64,000 nucleotides of DNA from Thiopontia sp964344435. GTDB taxonomy: Bacteria; Pseudomonadota; Gammaproteobacteria; GCF-002020875. A model generated the notes under the pieces. The model saw only the letters and a list, made by a program, of their open reading frames with translations. It was not told the origin of the DNA and made no database searches. The position numbers and the translations under genes were made by a program. The stretch is taken from positions 9,056 through 73,055 of the forward strand of contig CAYFNH010000001.1 of assembly GCA_964344435.1 (NCBI GenBank), in the 5' to 3' direction. Shown here piece after piece: positions 25,129 to 34,195 of the stretch; within the stretch, counting starts at the first letter, position 1; each line of letters starts with the position of its first letter.

Positions 25129-26421
25129 ATGAACGAATCGAAAGCGCTTCAACCCCTGATCCTGGTGGTGGATGACAACCCCATCAACCTGCGTGTGGTC
25201 GGTGGGGAGCTGAAAAACAGCGGCAAGTACCGCATCACCTTTGCCAACAGCGGTGCTGCAGCCCTGCAGCAGATCGAGAAACAGAAGCCCGACCTGATTC
25301 TACTCGACATCATGATGCCGGAGATGAGTGGCCATGAAGTCTGTACCCGGCTCAAGGAGAACCATGAGACCCAACACATCCCGGTGATCTTTCTCACCGC
25401 GATGGGCGATACCGATGATATCGTCAAGGGGTTCGAGCTTGGTGGCTCCGACTACATCACCAAGCCCTTCACCCCGACCGTGCTGCTGGCCCGGGTGGAT
25501 ACCCACCTGCAACTCTACCTCTCGCGCAAGCGGGAACAGGAGCTGCTCTCCAAGGAGCGCATCTACGCCTACCAGAACGGGATGACGCAGATGCGCACCG
25601 AGATTCTCCATAATCTGGGCAATGCGATGAGTGGTTTCAGCTCTCGCATCATGGAGAAGCAGAAGATGTCACACAGCATTACCGAGATCGGGCATGCGCT
25701 GGCTACTACAGTACAGATTCTGGACAACAGCCAGGAGCGGCAGCGGGTCGAGCAGGTGCTCACCAAGGCTTCGGAGATGCTGACCCAAACCCTGCCGCAG
25801 ATCATCGACAAGGATGAGCAGAGCCTGAGCGGGATGCACGACTATGTTCGCACCATTCTCTTCACCCTGAAAAACCTGACCCAGGAGGGGTTCCACTCCA
25901 CCACCGTGGAGCTGGGCTCTCTATTCGACGATGTCACCACGCTGCTGCAGAGTGAACTGGATCGGCTGCAGATCCAGTTCCACATCGAGGGGACTCCACC
26001 CTACCCTTCCCTGTTTCTCCCCCGAGGTCCGTTCAGCCATGCCATTTTTGACATCATCAAGAATAGCTGCGAGGCGATTGAGGAGGAGATGAAACAGGGT
26101 AAGCTCGCTGCGGGAGAGGGGCAGATCACCGCAACCATACAGCGCGTCGAGCAACCCCTTCGCTCACAGGGGGAGGCCCACTACACCATTGAGATGGGTG
26201 ACAATGGTGTCGGAATTCTGCAGGAGAACCTATCCGAGCTGGCCAAGAAGCAGTTTTCCACCAAACATCAGGGAGTGGGCCTGGGGCTGCACAGTGCCAG
26301 TAATTTCATCAACTCCATCCATGGCACCATCGCGTTCAACAGTCCGGGGCTGCACCAGGGAGCAAGCGTCCGTATCGCTCTGCCAATCGAGCCTGAAGCT
26401 CCCACTAACCACCCAGAGTAA
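25129..26421 (+). CDS. Response regulator receiver fused to a histidine kinase-like ATPase domain
   Basis: A 430-residue soluble protein. Residues 1-125 are a receiver domain (VVDDNPINLRV, LLDIMMPEMSG with Asp near 60, FLTAMG, KPFTP). A coiled-coil linker follows, then a dimerisation helix with EILHNLGNAMSGF that probably holds the phosphorylated His, and a C-terminal HATPase domain with IKNSCEAIEEE, GDNGVGI and HQGVGLGLHSASNF. This REC-HisKA-HATPase order suits a cytoplasmic relay, perhaps receiving phosphate from the MHYT hybrid kinase next door. The last 17 bases overlap the end of that convergent gene. Confidence 0.9.
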   Translation: MNESKALQPLILVVDDNPINLRVVGGELKNSGKYRITFANSGAAALQQIEKQKPDLILLDIMMPEMSGHEVCTRLKENHETQHIPVIFLTAMGDTDDIVKGFELGGSDYITKPFTPTVLLARVDTHLQLYLSRKREQELLSKERIYAYQNGMTQMRTEILHNLGNAMSGFSSRIMEKQKMSHSITEIGHALATTVQILDNSQERQRVEQVLTKASEMLTQTLPQIIDKDEQSLSGMHDYVRTILFTLKNLTQEGFHSTTVELGSLFDDVTTLLQSELDRLQIQFHIEGTPPYPSLFLPRGPFSHAIFDIIKNSCEAIEEEMKQGKLAAGEGQITATIQRVEQPLRSQGEAHYTIEMGDNGVGILQENLSELAKKQFSTKHQGVGLGLHSASNFINSIHGTIAFNSPGLHQGASVRIALPIEPEAPTNHPE

Positions 26422-29400
26422 CCAGCTGCTCCAGCTTCTCTGCGGCCTGTTCAAACTGCATCCCGAACACCGCCTCGGTCACTGCCTCGAACTGTGCTCT
26501 GACCTCATCCCCCTGCGTTGCCAGCAACTGCTCCAGCAGATCCTCTGCGGCAAAGTCATGGTTGTGGAGGGCCTCCATCAATTGGTGATAGAGCGCCTGC
26601 TCCGCCGCATCCTCAAGACACAAAGCGCCTTCAGCTGCCGCTGTTTGTGGAGCGGCTGCGACAACCCCCAGCTCCTCGGCCACTTTTCGAGTCTGCTGCT
26701 GTAGGCGCCCACAGGCTGCCTCCACCTGATCAAACAGCGTCTCCTCAACCTCATCCTCCCCCTTGAGCTGTTCGGAGAGGTCTTCAGACAGGGCAAAGAG
26801 CTCCTCTGCAGCCAGATTACCGCTGGCCCCCTTGAGGTTGTGAATCAGTGACTGCGCCTGATCACGCTCCCCCTGCTGATAACACTGCTTTGCCTCCTGC
26901 ACGTCGGTAACCGACTGTTGATTGAGGCGATCGAGTAGCTGAAACAGCCCTTTCCGGTCTTGCTGCATGCGCGCCAGCGCCTTCTCCAGATTCAGAATCG
27001 CCAATGGCTGCTCTGCATCAGTCTGCTTCTGACCGTCTTCTGCTCCACCACTGGCGGGTACTACCGGCCTGGCATCTTCCTGCGACAAACCACACCAACG
27101 GGCCACCGTGGTGAAAAGCTTCTCGGTATCGATCGGCTTGGCGAGATGATCATCCATCCCGGCCTGCAGACAGACCTCACGATCCTCATTGCGTGCATTG
27201 GCGGTCATTGCGATCACCGGTACACTGCTCCACTCTGCATTCTCTCGAATCTTCTGCGTTGCCTGCACCCCGTCCATCACCGGCATCTGCATATCCATCA
27301 ACACGGCATCGATATTGGTGCCATAACGCTCCATCCACTCCAGCGCCTCGCCACCATGGTTGGCCAGCATCACCATCGCACCAGCCCCCTCCAGCATCTT
27401 GCAGGCTACCTCCTGGTTGATCTCATTATCCTCCACCAGCAGCAGTTTGAGCCCGTCCAGCCGTATTTCGGAACCAAGCACATCCCGGTGGCCGCTACCC
27501 TCGGATGGCTGAATAAAGCGGATCAGGGTATCGAACAGGTTCGATGGGGTGATCGGTTTGGTCAACAGGGCATCAACAAAGTTGGCCTCTGCCTTGTGCT
27601 CGGTCAACAACTGCTGGCCATAGGCGGTCTCCATGATAATCACCGGTGGGTGCTGATTGCCCTGCTTGATCTGCATCGATGCCGCCAACCCATCGATACC
27701 CGGCAGGCGCCAATCCATCAGGATGAAGTCAAACGGCTCGCCCACCTCGTCCATCTTCAGCGCCAGACTCACTGCACGCTCACCATCATAGGCCAGCATG
27801 GTCTGGCAACCAAAGCTGGAGAGAATGTGGTCAAGCACCCGTACCGCCTCCTGACTATCATCCACAATCAGTATCCGCAGCTTCTCGAACGAGGCGCTGT
27901 CATAGGCACGATAGTCGATCTCCCGGTCGCTCAATGCAAACGGCAACTCGACAATAAACTCGGTGCCCTCTCCCAACTGACTCTCCACCCGCAGGGTACC
28001 GCTCATCAGCTGAATGAGCTGCTGCACGATGGTCAACCCCAGCCCGGTTCCCCCATAGCGGCGGGTGATCGAGTTGTCCGCCTGCTCAAAGGGTTGGAAA
28101 ACCTTGTCCACCGCCTCCTCACTCATCCCCACACCGGTATCCTTCACCCGAAAGATCAACTGTGGCGCCTGCTCCGTCCCCGGCACCAGCCGCACACTGA
28201 GGGTAATCAGCCCGCGATCGGTAAACTTGATCGCATTGCTCATCAGGTTGGAGAGGATCTGGTTGAGACGCAGGCTATCCCCCACCAGATTCACCGGCAC
28301 ATTGTCACTGCGTTCGACCAGTAGTTCGATATCCTTGTCCTTGGCCATTACCGAGCTGACATTGACCAGATTATCGATCACCGCCTCCAGCTGAAATGGT
28401 ACCTGCTCTATCCCCAGCTTCCCTGCCTGAATCTTGGAGTAGTCGAGAATGTCATTGATGATCCCGAGCAGCGAGTTGGCTGCGGCATCGATCTTCTTGA
28501 GCTGAATCCGGTGTCTGGAGGCGAGCTCATCCTCCTGCAACAGCAGATAGACCAGACCGGTAATCGCATTCATCGGGGTACGAATCTCGTGGCTCATATT
28601 GGCCAGAAACTCATCCTTCGCCTTGCTCGCCTGTATCAACTCATGGGTGCGGATCGCCACCTCCTTTTCCAGCGCCTGATTACGCTCGATCAAGATACGG
28701 TTGATCTGCTCATTGAACAGTGAGGCAACCAGACCAAGACCAATAATCAGTAGTGCGATCAAGGTGATCTCTACACCGATATCGAGATTGTGCAGTTCAA
28801 CATTGAACAGTCCGGTGGAGACACCGCAAACACCGCCGCTGTAGAACTCGGCTGCCGCCATCCCGGTGTAGTGCATTCCGGCTACAGCAACCCCCATCAC
28901 CATCGCCACCAGCAGGCGGGGGATAAAGGCACGTCTCACCTTGATCATCGGCACATAGTAGAGCAGCAGCAGTGCCACCAGAGAGACGCTCACCGCAATC
29001 ACCACCGACAAGATCCACAGACCCGGGGTGTAACGCAGCATCGCTGGTGCCAACAGGGCCGCCATTCCGGTGTAGTGCATGGTGGCAACACCAGCTCCCA
29101 TCAACAACGCCCCGGCAACTACCCGTCCCCAGCGCAGCTCCTTGAAGCGGATCTGGCGCAGCGCCAATGCCGAAACCGAGACAGCGGCCACGAAGGAGAA
29201 CAGGGTCATCCCCAAGTCATAATGGATCTCTACAGGAATAGAGAAGGCGAGCATGGCCACAAAGTGCATCACGAAGATGCCTCCCCCCAGGGTCACCGAG
29301 GCCCCCATCCACCAGTAGCGGGCAGAGTCGCGCTGCTGCTGGTAACCATTGCGCATGTGGGTGATTAGGCTCAGGGTGGTGTAGGCGGCAAATACCGCAA

Positions 29401-29509
29401 CCAGATAGGAGAGCAACACCAGCAGCGGATCATAACTGGCCTGCAGCAGTTCACCACCAACCCGCTCCAGCAGAAAATATCCCTGCATCAACTCATGGAA
29501 AGCCGTCAT
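26405..29509 (-). CDS. MHYT-domain hybrid sensor histidine kinase with two receivers and an Hpt domain
   Basis: A 1034-residue multistep phosphorelay kinase. The N-terminal 270 residues form the seven-helix MHYT sensor, with its signature three times (MHFVAMLAF, MHYTGMAALL, MHYTGMAAAEF); MHYT has been proposed to bind copper and sense O2, CO or NO. Then come HisKA (MSHEIRTPMNAITG, His near 305), HATPase (DTGVGMS, GGTGLGLTIVQQL), receiver 1 (FILMDWRLPGIDG), receiver 2 (VLMDMQMPVMDG) and a C-terminal Hpt domain (LIHNLKGASGNLAAEEL). All relay modules are in one chain, so the final acceptor must be another response regulator. It converges with the receiver-kinase gene with a 17-base overlap. Confidence 0.95.
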   Translation of the reverse strand: MTAFHELMQGYFLLERVGGELLQASYDPLLVLLSYLVAVFAAYTTLSLITHMRNGYQQQRDSARYWWMGASVTLGGGIFVMHFVAMLAFSIPVEIHYDLGMTLFSFVAAVSVSALALRQIRFKELRWGRVVAGALLMGAGVATMHYTGMAALLAPAMLRYTPGLWILSVVIAVSVSLVALLLLYYVPMIKVRRAFIPRLLVAMVMGVAVAGMHYTGMAAAEFYSGGVCGVSTGLFNVELHNLDIGVEITLIALLIIGLGLVASLFNEQINRILIERNQALEKEVAIRTHELIQASKAKDEFLANMSHEIRTPMNAITGLVYLLLQEDELASRHRIQLKKIDAAANSLLGIINDILDYSKIQAGKLGIEQVPFQLEAVIDNLVNVSSVMAKDKDIELLVERSDNVPVNLVGDSLRLNQILSNLMSNAIKFTDRGLITLSVRLVPGTEQAPQLIFRVKDTGVGMSEEAVDKVFQPFEQADNSITRRYGGTGLGLTIVQQLIQLMSGTLRVESQLGEGTEFIVELPFALSDREIDYRAYDSASFEKLRILIVDDSQEAVRVLDHILSSFGCQTMLAYDGERAVSLALKMDEVGEPFDFILMDWRLPGIDGLAASMQIKQGNQHPPVIIMETAYGQQLLTEHKAEANFVDALLTKPITPSNLFDTLIRFIQPSEGSGHRDVLGSEIRLDGLKLLLVEDNEINQEVACKMLEGAGAMVMLANHGGEALEWMERYGTNIDAVLMDMQMPVMDGVQATQKIRENAEWSSVPVIAMTANARNEDREVCLQAGMDDHLAKPIDTEKLFTTVARWCGLSQEDARPVVPASGGAEDGQKQTDAEQPLAILNLEKALARMQQDRKGLFQLLDRLNQQSVTDVQEAKQCYQQGERDQAQSLIHNLKGASGNLAAEELFALSEDLSEQLKGEDEVEETLFDQVEAACGRLQQQTRKVAEELGVVAAAPQTAAAEGALCLEDAAEQALYHQLMEALHNHDFAAEDLLEQLLATQGDEVRAQFEAVTEAVFGMQFEQAAEKLEQLVTLGG

Positions 29510-29532
29510 GATCCATTTACCCCAGCGTATGA

Positions 29533-29560
29533 TTTATAAAATGAGTGCCATTATGCACAA
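29533..29560 (-). promoter_or_regulatory. Promoter of the MHYT hybrid kinase
   Basis: On the minus strand TTGTGC (29555-29560), a 16-base spacer and TATAAA (29533-29538) lie 24 bases before the start codon, leaving a very short leader. It is divergent from the gltB control region. Confidence 0.5.
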
Positions 29561-29608
29561 TAACCCTCTACGCTTCATGCCCAATGTTCTCCATGATACT
29601 GAGCATGA

Positions 29609-29637
29609 TTGCCCCCAAAAGGGCCCTGACATATACT
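29609..29637 (+). promoter_or_regulatory. Possible gltB promoter
   Basis: TTGCCC (29609-29614), a 17-base spacer and TATACT (29632-29637) precede gltB by about 57 bases. The -10 lies in the loop of the hairpin annotated at 29617-29652. Confidence 0.45.
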
Positions 29638-29652
29638 ATGCGGCCCTTTTTT
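29617..29652 (+). promoter_or_regulatory. Terminator-like hairpin in the gltB leader
   Basis: AAAAGGGCC pairs with GGCCCTTTT around a 16-base loop and is followed by further T residues. No gene on the + strand ends upstream. It could therefore act as an attenuator for transcripts starting further upstream, or as a DNA palindrome around the -10 of the gltB promoter. Confidence 0.45.
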
Positions 29653-29693
29653 GAACGGATGAACAGCTCCCTTCACGGAATAGTCAACGAATC

Positions 29694-32600
29694 ATGAACC
29701 GATCTGCCCAAGCAACCGAGAACTCGCAACACGACTTTGGCCCACTGTACCGCCCGGAATTCGAGCGTGACAACTGCGGCTTCGGGCTCATTGCCCATAT
29801 GGATGGTACACCCAGCAACCGGCTGGTGCAGACCGCTATCGAGTCCCTCAATCGCATGACCCATCGTGGCGCGATTGCTGCCGATGGCAAATCGGGGGAT
29901 GGTTGTGGTCTGCTGATGAAACAGCCCAGGGGCTTCATGCAGGCGATTGCTGCCGAGCAAGGCTATACCCTGGCCGAAAACCATGCCGCCGGTATGGTCT
30001 TCCTCAACCAGGAGGGTGCTCAAGCCGACAAGGCAAGGGCTGCGCTGGAGCAGAACCTCAAGGCCCAGGGGCTGGAGGTACTGGGCTGGCGTGTGGTACC
30101 AACCGATGCGGACAGCGCCTGCGGCGAACATGCATTGAAGATCCTGCCCCAAATTGAACAGATTTTTGTCAACGCCCCTGCAGAAATGGATGAGGTGCAT
30201 CTCGAGCGTGCCCTGTTTATCGCCCGCCGCCAGACCGAGAAGCAGATTGAGCCGGAGGATGAGACCTTCTATATCCCCAGCCTCTCTGCTCGTGTCATCT
30301 CCTACAAGGGGTTGGTGATGCCGGAGTATCTGCCGGTCTTCTACCAGGATCTGAAAGACGAACGCTTCGAGTCGGCACTGTGTGTATATCATCAGCGCTT
30401 TGCCACCAACACCCTGCCACAGTGGCGTCTGGCCCAACCCTTCCGCCAGCTGGCCCACAACGGTGAAATCAACACTGTACAGGGCAATCGCAACTGGTCG
30501 GTCGCCCGGGCGATGAAGTTCGAGACGCCGCTGATACCCGATATGGATGCGGTACGCCCGCTGGTATCGATGACTGGCTCTGACTCCAACAGCCTCGACA
30601 ACATGCTGGAAGCGCTGCTGATGGGCGGCATGGATATCTTCCGAGCAATGCGCCTGCTGATTCCACCAGCGTGGCAAAACATCGAGCAGATGGACCCCAA
30701 TCTGCGTGCCTTCCACGAGTACAACTCGATGCACATGGAGCCGTGGGACGGCCCTGCCGGTATTGTACTGACCGATGGTCGCTACGCCGCCTGTACACTC
30801 GACAGAAACGGCCTGCGCCCGGCACGCTGGGTGATTACCAAGGATCGCCACATCACCCTCGCCTCCGAGATTGGCGTCTACGAATATGATCCCGCCGATG
30901 TTGTGCGCAAGGGTCGTCTCAGCCCCGGACAGATGATCGCGGTCGATACCCAGACCGGTGAGCTACTACTACCCGAGCAGATTGATCAGCGCCTGATGAA
31001 TCGTCAACCCTACAAGCAGTGGCTTGGTGAACATACCGAGCGGCTCTCCACCCGGATTGCTGGTAGCAGCAGCGACCAGATTGAAGGGGTGGATCAGAAC
31101 CGTTATCTGGCGGCACAGAAGTTGTTTCAGGTCACCTTCGAGGAGCGTCAGGAGGTGGTCAAAGTACTGGCCAGCGCCGGTCAGGAGGCAGTCGGTGCGA
31201 TGGGAGACGACACCCCGATCTCGGTGCTGTCACAGCGCAACCGCTCCCCCTACGACTATTTCCGCCAGCAGTTCGCCCAGGTAACCAATCCACCGATCGA
31301 CCCGCTGCGTGAGCAGATCGTGATGTCGCTGGAGACCTGCTTTGGTCGGGAACTGAACATCTTCGAAGAGGCCGAGAGCCATGCCCGCCGTCTGGTGGTC
31401 GACTCTCCGGTACTCTCCAAGACCAAATTTTCCCAGCTGCTCAACCACAGCGATGCCGCCTATGCTCATGGCAAGATTGACCTCGGCTATGTTGGTGGCA
31501 ACCTCGAGCAGGCGATTGAGAATGTCTGTGATCAGGCGGAAGAGGCGGTTCGTGCCGGCAAGGTGATCATCGTGCTCTCTGATCGCGAGCTCAGCGCTGA
31601 AAAGCATGTGATTCATGCCCTGCTGGCTACCGGTGCGGTGCACCACAGACTGGTTCAGACCGGACTGCGGTGTGATGCCAATATCGTGGTAGAGACCGGT
31701 ACCGCTCGTGATCCGCACCACTTTGCGGTACTGATCGGCTATGGTGCCTCGGCGGTCTACCCCTGGCTCTCCTACGAGCTGATCAACGAGATGGTGGAAA
31801 ACGGGGATATAGACGGCATCGAACTGGCCAAAGCCAATGCCAACTACCGCAAGGGGATCAACAAGGGGCTGCTGAAGATCCTCTCCAAGATGGGGATCTC
31901 CACCATCGCCAGTTACCGTGGCGCCCAGCTGTTCGAGGCGGTTGGACTCTCACGCTCGGTGGTAGACCTCTGTTTCCGGGGCACCACCTGCCGTATCGAG
32001 GGAGCCCGCTTCGAGGATCTGGAAAGTGAGCAGCGCAAGCTGGCCAAACAGGCCTGGAACCGCCGCAAGCCGGTGGAGCAGGGCGGCATGCTCAAGTTCA
32101 TGCATGGTGGCGAGTATCACGCCTACAACCCCGATGTGGTGAAGAGTCTGCAACAGGCAGTACGCACCGGTAATAAAGACGATTACATGGTCTATGCCAA
32201 CCATGTCAACAACCGCCCCACCGCCACCCTGCGTGACCTGCTCAGATTAACTGAGAGCGAAAGCCCAGTACCACTGAATGAGGTAGAGCCCTGGGAGCAG
32301 ATCGCTCGACGCTTTGATACCGCCGCGATGTCTCTGGGCGCCCTCTCTCCCGAGGCGCACGAGGCACTGGCGATCGCGATGAATACCATCGGCGGGCGCT
32401 CCAACTCCGGTGAGGGGGGCGAGGATCCGGTTCGCTACGGCACCAACAAAGTCTCCAAGATCAAGCAGATCGCCTCCGGGCGCTTTGGTGTCACCCCACA
32501 CTACCTGAGCAGTGCCGAGGTACTGCAGATCAAGGTAGCACAGGGGGCCAAGCCGGGTGAGGGGGGGCAGCTGCCGGGACAGAAGGTGAACGCGCTGATT

Positions 32601-34193
32601 GCACGGCTGCGCAACTGCAACCCCGGCACCACACTGATCTCCCCACCACCACATCACGATATCTATTCGATTGAGGATCTGGCGCAGCTGATCTACGACC
32701 TCAAGCAAGTCAACCCCGATGCACTCGTTTCTGTAAAACTCGTATCCGAGGCCGGTGTCGGTACCATCGCTGCTGGTGTGGCCAAGGCCTATGCCGATCT
32801 GATCACCATTGCCGGGCATGACGGTGGCACCGGTGCCAGCCCGCTCACCTCGGTCAAGTACGCCGGCTCCCCATGGGAGCTGGGGCTCTCCGAGACCCAT
32901 CAGATCCTGCGTGCCAACGATCTGCGTGACAAGGTGCGCCTGCAGACCGATGGCGGCCTGAAGACCGGCCTCGACGTGGTCAAGGCGGCCATTCTGGGTG
33001 CCGAGAGCTTCGGCTTTGGTACCGCCCCGATGGTGGCACTGGGCTGTAAATACCTGCGGATCTGCCATCTCAACAACTGTGCGGTCGGTGTCGCCACCCA
33101 GGATGAGCGCCTGCGCTCCGAGTTCTTTACCGGCATGCCGGAGATGGTGATCAACCTGTTCCGCTTCATCTCGGAAGAGGTGCGCGAGCTGATGGCCGCC
33201 CTTGGGGTACGCACACTCAATGAGCTGGTTGGCCGTACCGACCTGCTGGAGATTCTCGAGGGCAACAGCGACAAGCAGCAGCACCTCGACCTCTCCCCGC
33301 TGCTCAACCTCTCGGCCAACAAGCTATTGGAGAGCAAGCCACAATACTGCACCGAGCCCAAGAACCAGCCCTTCGACAAGGGGGAGCTGGCCGAACGGAT
33401 GGTGGCAGATGCCCTGTCGGCCATAGAGTCCAAAGCGGGAGGCAGCTTCAGCTACAGCGTACGCAATACCGACCGCTCCATTGGTGCCCGCCTCTCCGGC
33501 GAGATCGCCAAACGCCATGGCAACCATGGCATGGACGATGCCCCAATTCAGCTCAACCTGACCGGTACCAGCGGGCAGAGCTTCGGAGTCTGGAATGCCG
33601 GTGGCCTCCACCTCACCCTGGAGGGGGATGCCAACGACTATGTCGGCAAGGGGATGGCCGGTGGCCAGCTCACCCTGTTCCCACCCGAAGGCAGCGAATT
33701 CCGCAGCAATGAGACCCCGATCATGGGTAATACCTGTCTCTATGGCGCCACGGGCGGCACCCTGTTCGCCTCCGGTACCGCCGGTGAGCGTTTCGGGGTG
33801 CGCAACTCAGGGGCCCGTGCCGTGGTCGAGGGGCTGGGAGATCACGGTTGTGAATACATGACCGGAGGTCAGGTCACCGTTCTGGGCCCGACCGGGGTCA
33901 ACTTTGGTGCCGCAATGACCGGTGGCTTCGCCTACATTCTGGATATGGACAACGGTTTTGTGGATCGCTACAACCATGAGATGATCGATATCCACCGCAT
34001 CACTCCAGAAAAGATGGATGGTCACCGCCAATATCTACGCGACACCATTCAGGAGTTTGTTGCTGCCACCGGCAGTAAGTGGGGGCAGAAGATTCTCACC
34101 GACTGGGATGACTTTGTGCCAATGTTCTGGCTGGTCAAACCGAAGGCACTGGAACTCGATTCACTGCTTGGCATGCAGAAGGAGGCGGCATAA
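29694..34193 (+). CDS. gltB: Glutamate synthase (NADPH) large subunit
   Basis: A 1499-residue GltB that moves ammonia from glutamine to 2-oxoglutarate, giving glutamate. The N-terminal amidotransferase nucleophile is Cys28 (ERDNCGFGL), exposed after removal of a 27-residue propeptide. The central domain and the FMN/3Fe-4S synthase domain follow (GGRSNSGEGGEDP, AGHDGGTGASPL, CKYLRICHLNNCAVG), and the C-terminal third is the beta-helix GXGXG domain. It contains an intact run of seven G (32561-32567). gltD starts two bases after the stop. Confidence 0.98.
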   Translation: MNRSAQATENSQHDFGPLYRPEFERDNCGFGLIAHMDGTPSNRLVQTAIESLNRMTHRGAIAADGKSGDGCGLLMKQPRGFMQAIAAEQGYTLAENHAAGMVFLNQEGAQADKARAALEQNLKAQGLEVLGWRVVPTDADSACGEHALKILPQIEQIFVNAPAEMDEVHLERALFIARRQTEKQIEPEDETFYIPSLSARVISYKGLVMPEYLPVFYQDLKDERFESALCVYHQRFATNTLPQWRLAQPFRQLAHNGEINTVQGNRNWSVARAMKFETPLIPDMDAVRPLVSMTGSDSNSLDNMLEALLMGGMDIFRAMRLLIPPAWQNIEQMDPNLRAFHEYNSMHMEPWDGPAGIVLTDGRYAACTLDRNGLRPARWVITKDRHITLASEIGVYEYDPADVVRKGRLSPGQMIAVDTQTGELLLPEQIDQRLMNRQPYKQWLGEHTERLSTRIAGSSSDQIEGVDQNRYLAAQKLFQVTFEERQEVVKVLASAGQEAVGAMGDDTPISVLSQRNRSPYDYFRQQFAQVTNPPIDPLREQIVMSLETCFGRELNIFEEAESHARRLVVDSPVLSKTKFSQLLNHSDAAYAHGKIDLGYVGGNLEQAIENVCDQAEEAVRAGKVIIVLSDRELSAEKHVIHALLATGAVHHRLVQTGLRCDANIVVETGTARDPHHFAVLIGYGASAVYPWLSYELINEMVENGDIDGIELAKANANYRKGINKGLLKILSKMGISTIASYRGAQLFEAVGLSRSVVDLCFRGTTCRIEGARFEDLESEQRKLAKQAWNRRKPVEQGGMLKFMHGGEYHAYNPDVVKSLQQAVRTGNKDDYMVYANHVNNRPTATLRDLLRLTESESPVPLNEVEPWEQIARRFDTAAMSLGALSPEAHEALAIAMNTIGGRSNSGEGGEDPVRYGTNKVSKIKQIASGRFGVTPHYLSSAEVLQIKVAQGAKPGEGGQLPGQKVNALIARLRNCNPGTTLISPPPHHDIYSIEDLAQLIYDLKQVNPDALVSVKLVSEAGVGTIAAGVAKAYADLITIAGHDGGTGASPLTSVKYAGSPWELGLSETHQILRANDLRDKVRLQTDGGLKTGLDVVKAAILGAESFGFGTAPMVALGCKYLRICHLNNCAVGVATQDERLRSEFFTGMPEMVINLFRFISEEVRELMAALGVRTLNELVGRTDLLEILEGNSDKQQHLDLSPLLNLSANKLLESKPQYCTEPKNQPFDKGELAERMVADALSAIESKAGGSFSYSVRNTDRSIGARLSGEIAKRHGNHGMDDAPIQLNLTGTSGQSFGVWNAGGLHLTLEGDANDYVGKGMAGGQLTLFPPEGSEFRSNETPIMGNTCLYGATGGTLFASGTAGERFGVRNSGARAVVEGLGDHGCEYMTGGQVTVLGPTGVNFGAAMTGGFAYILDMDNGFVDRYNHEMIDIHRITPEKMDGHRQYLRDTIQEFVAATGSKWGQKILTDWDDFVPMFWLVKPKALELDSLLGMQKEAA

Positions 34194-34195
34194 TC

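Noticed and set aside
26960..28324. 454-codon open frame on the + strand
   Set aside because: It is antisense to the receiver and kinase domains of the MHYT hybrid kinase.
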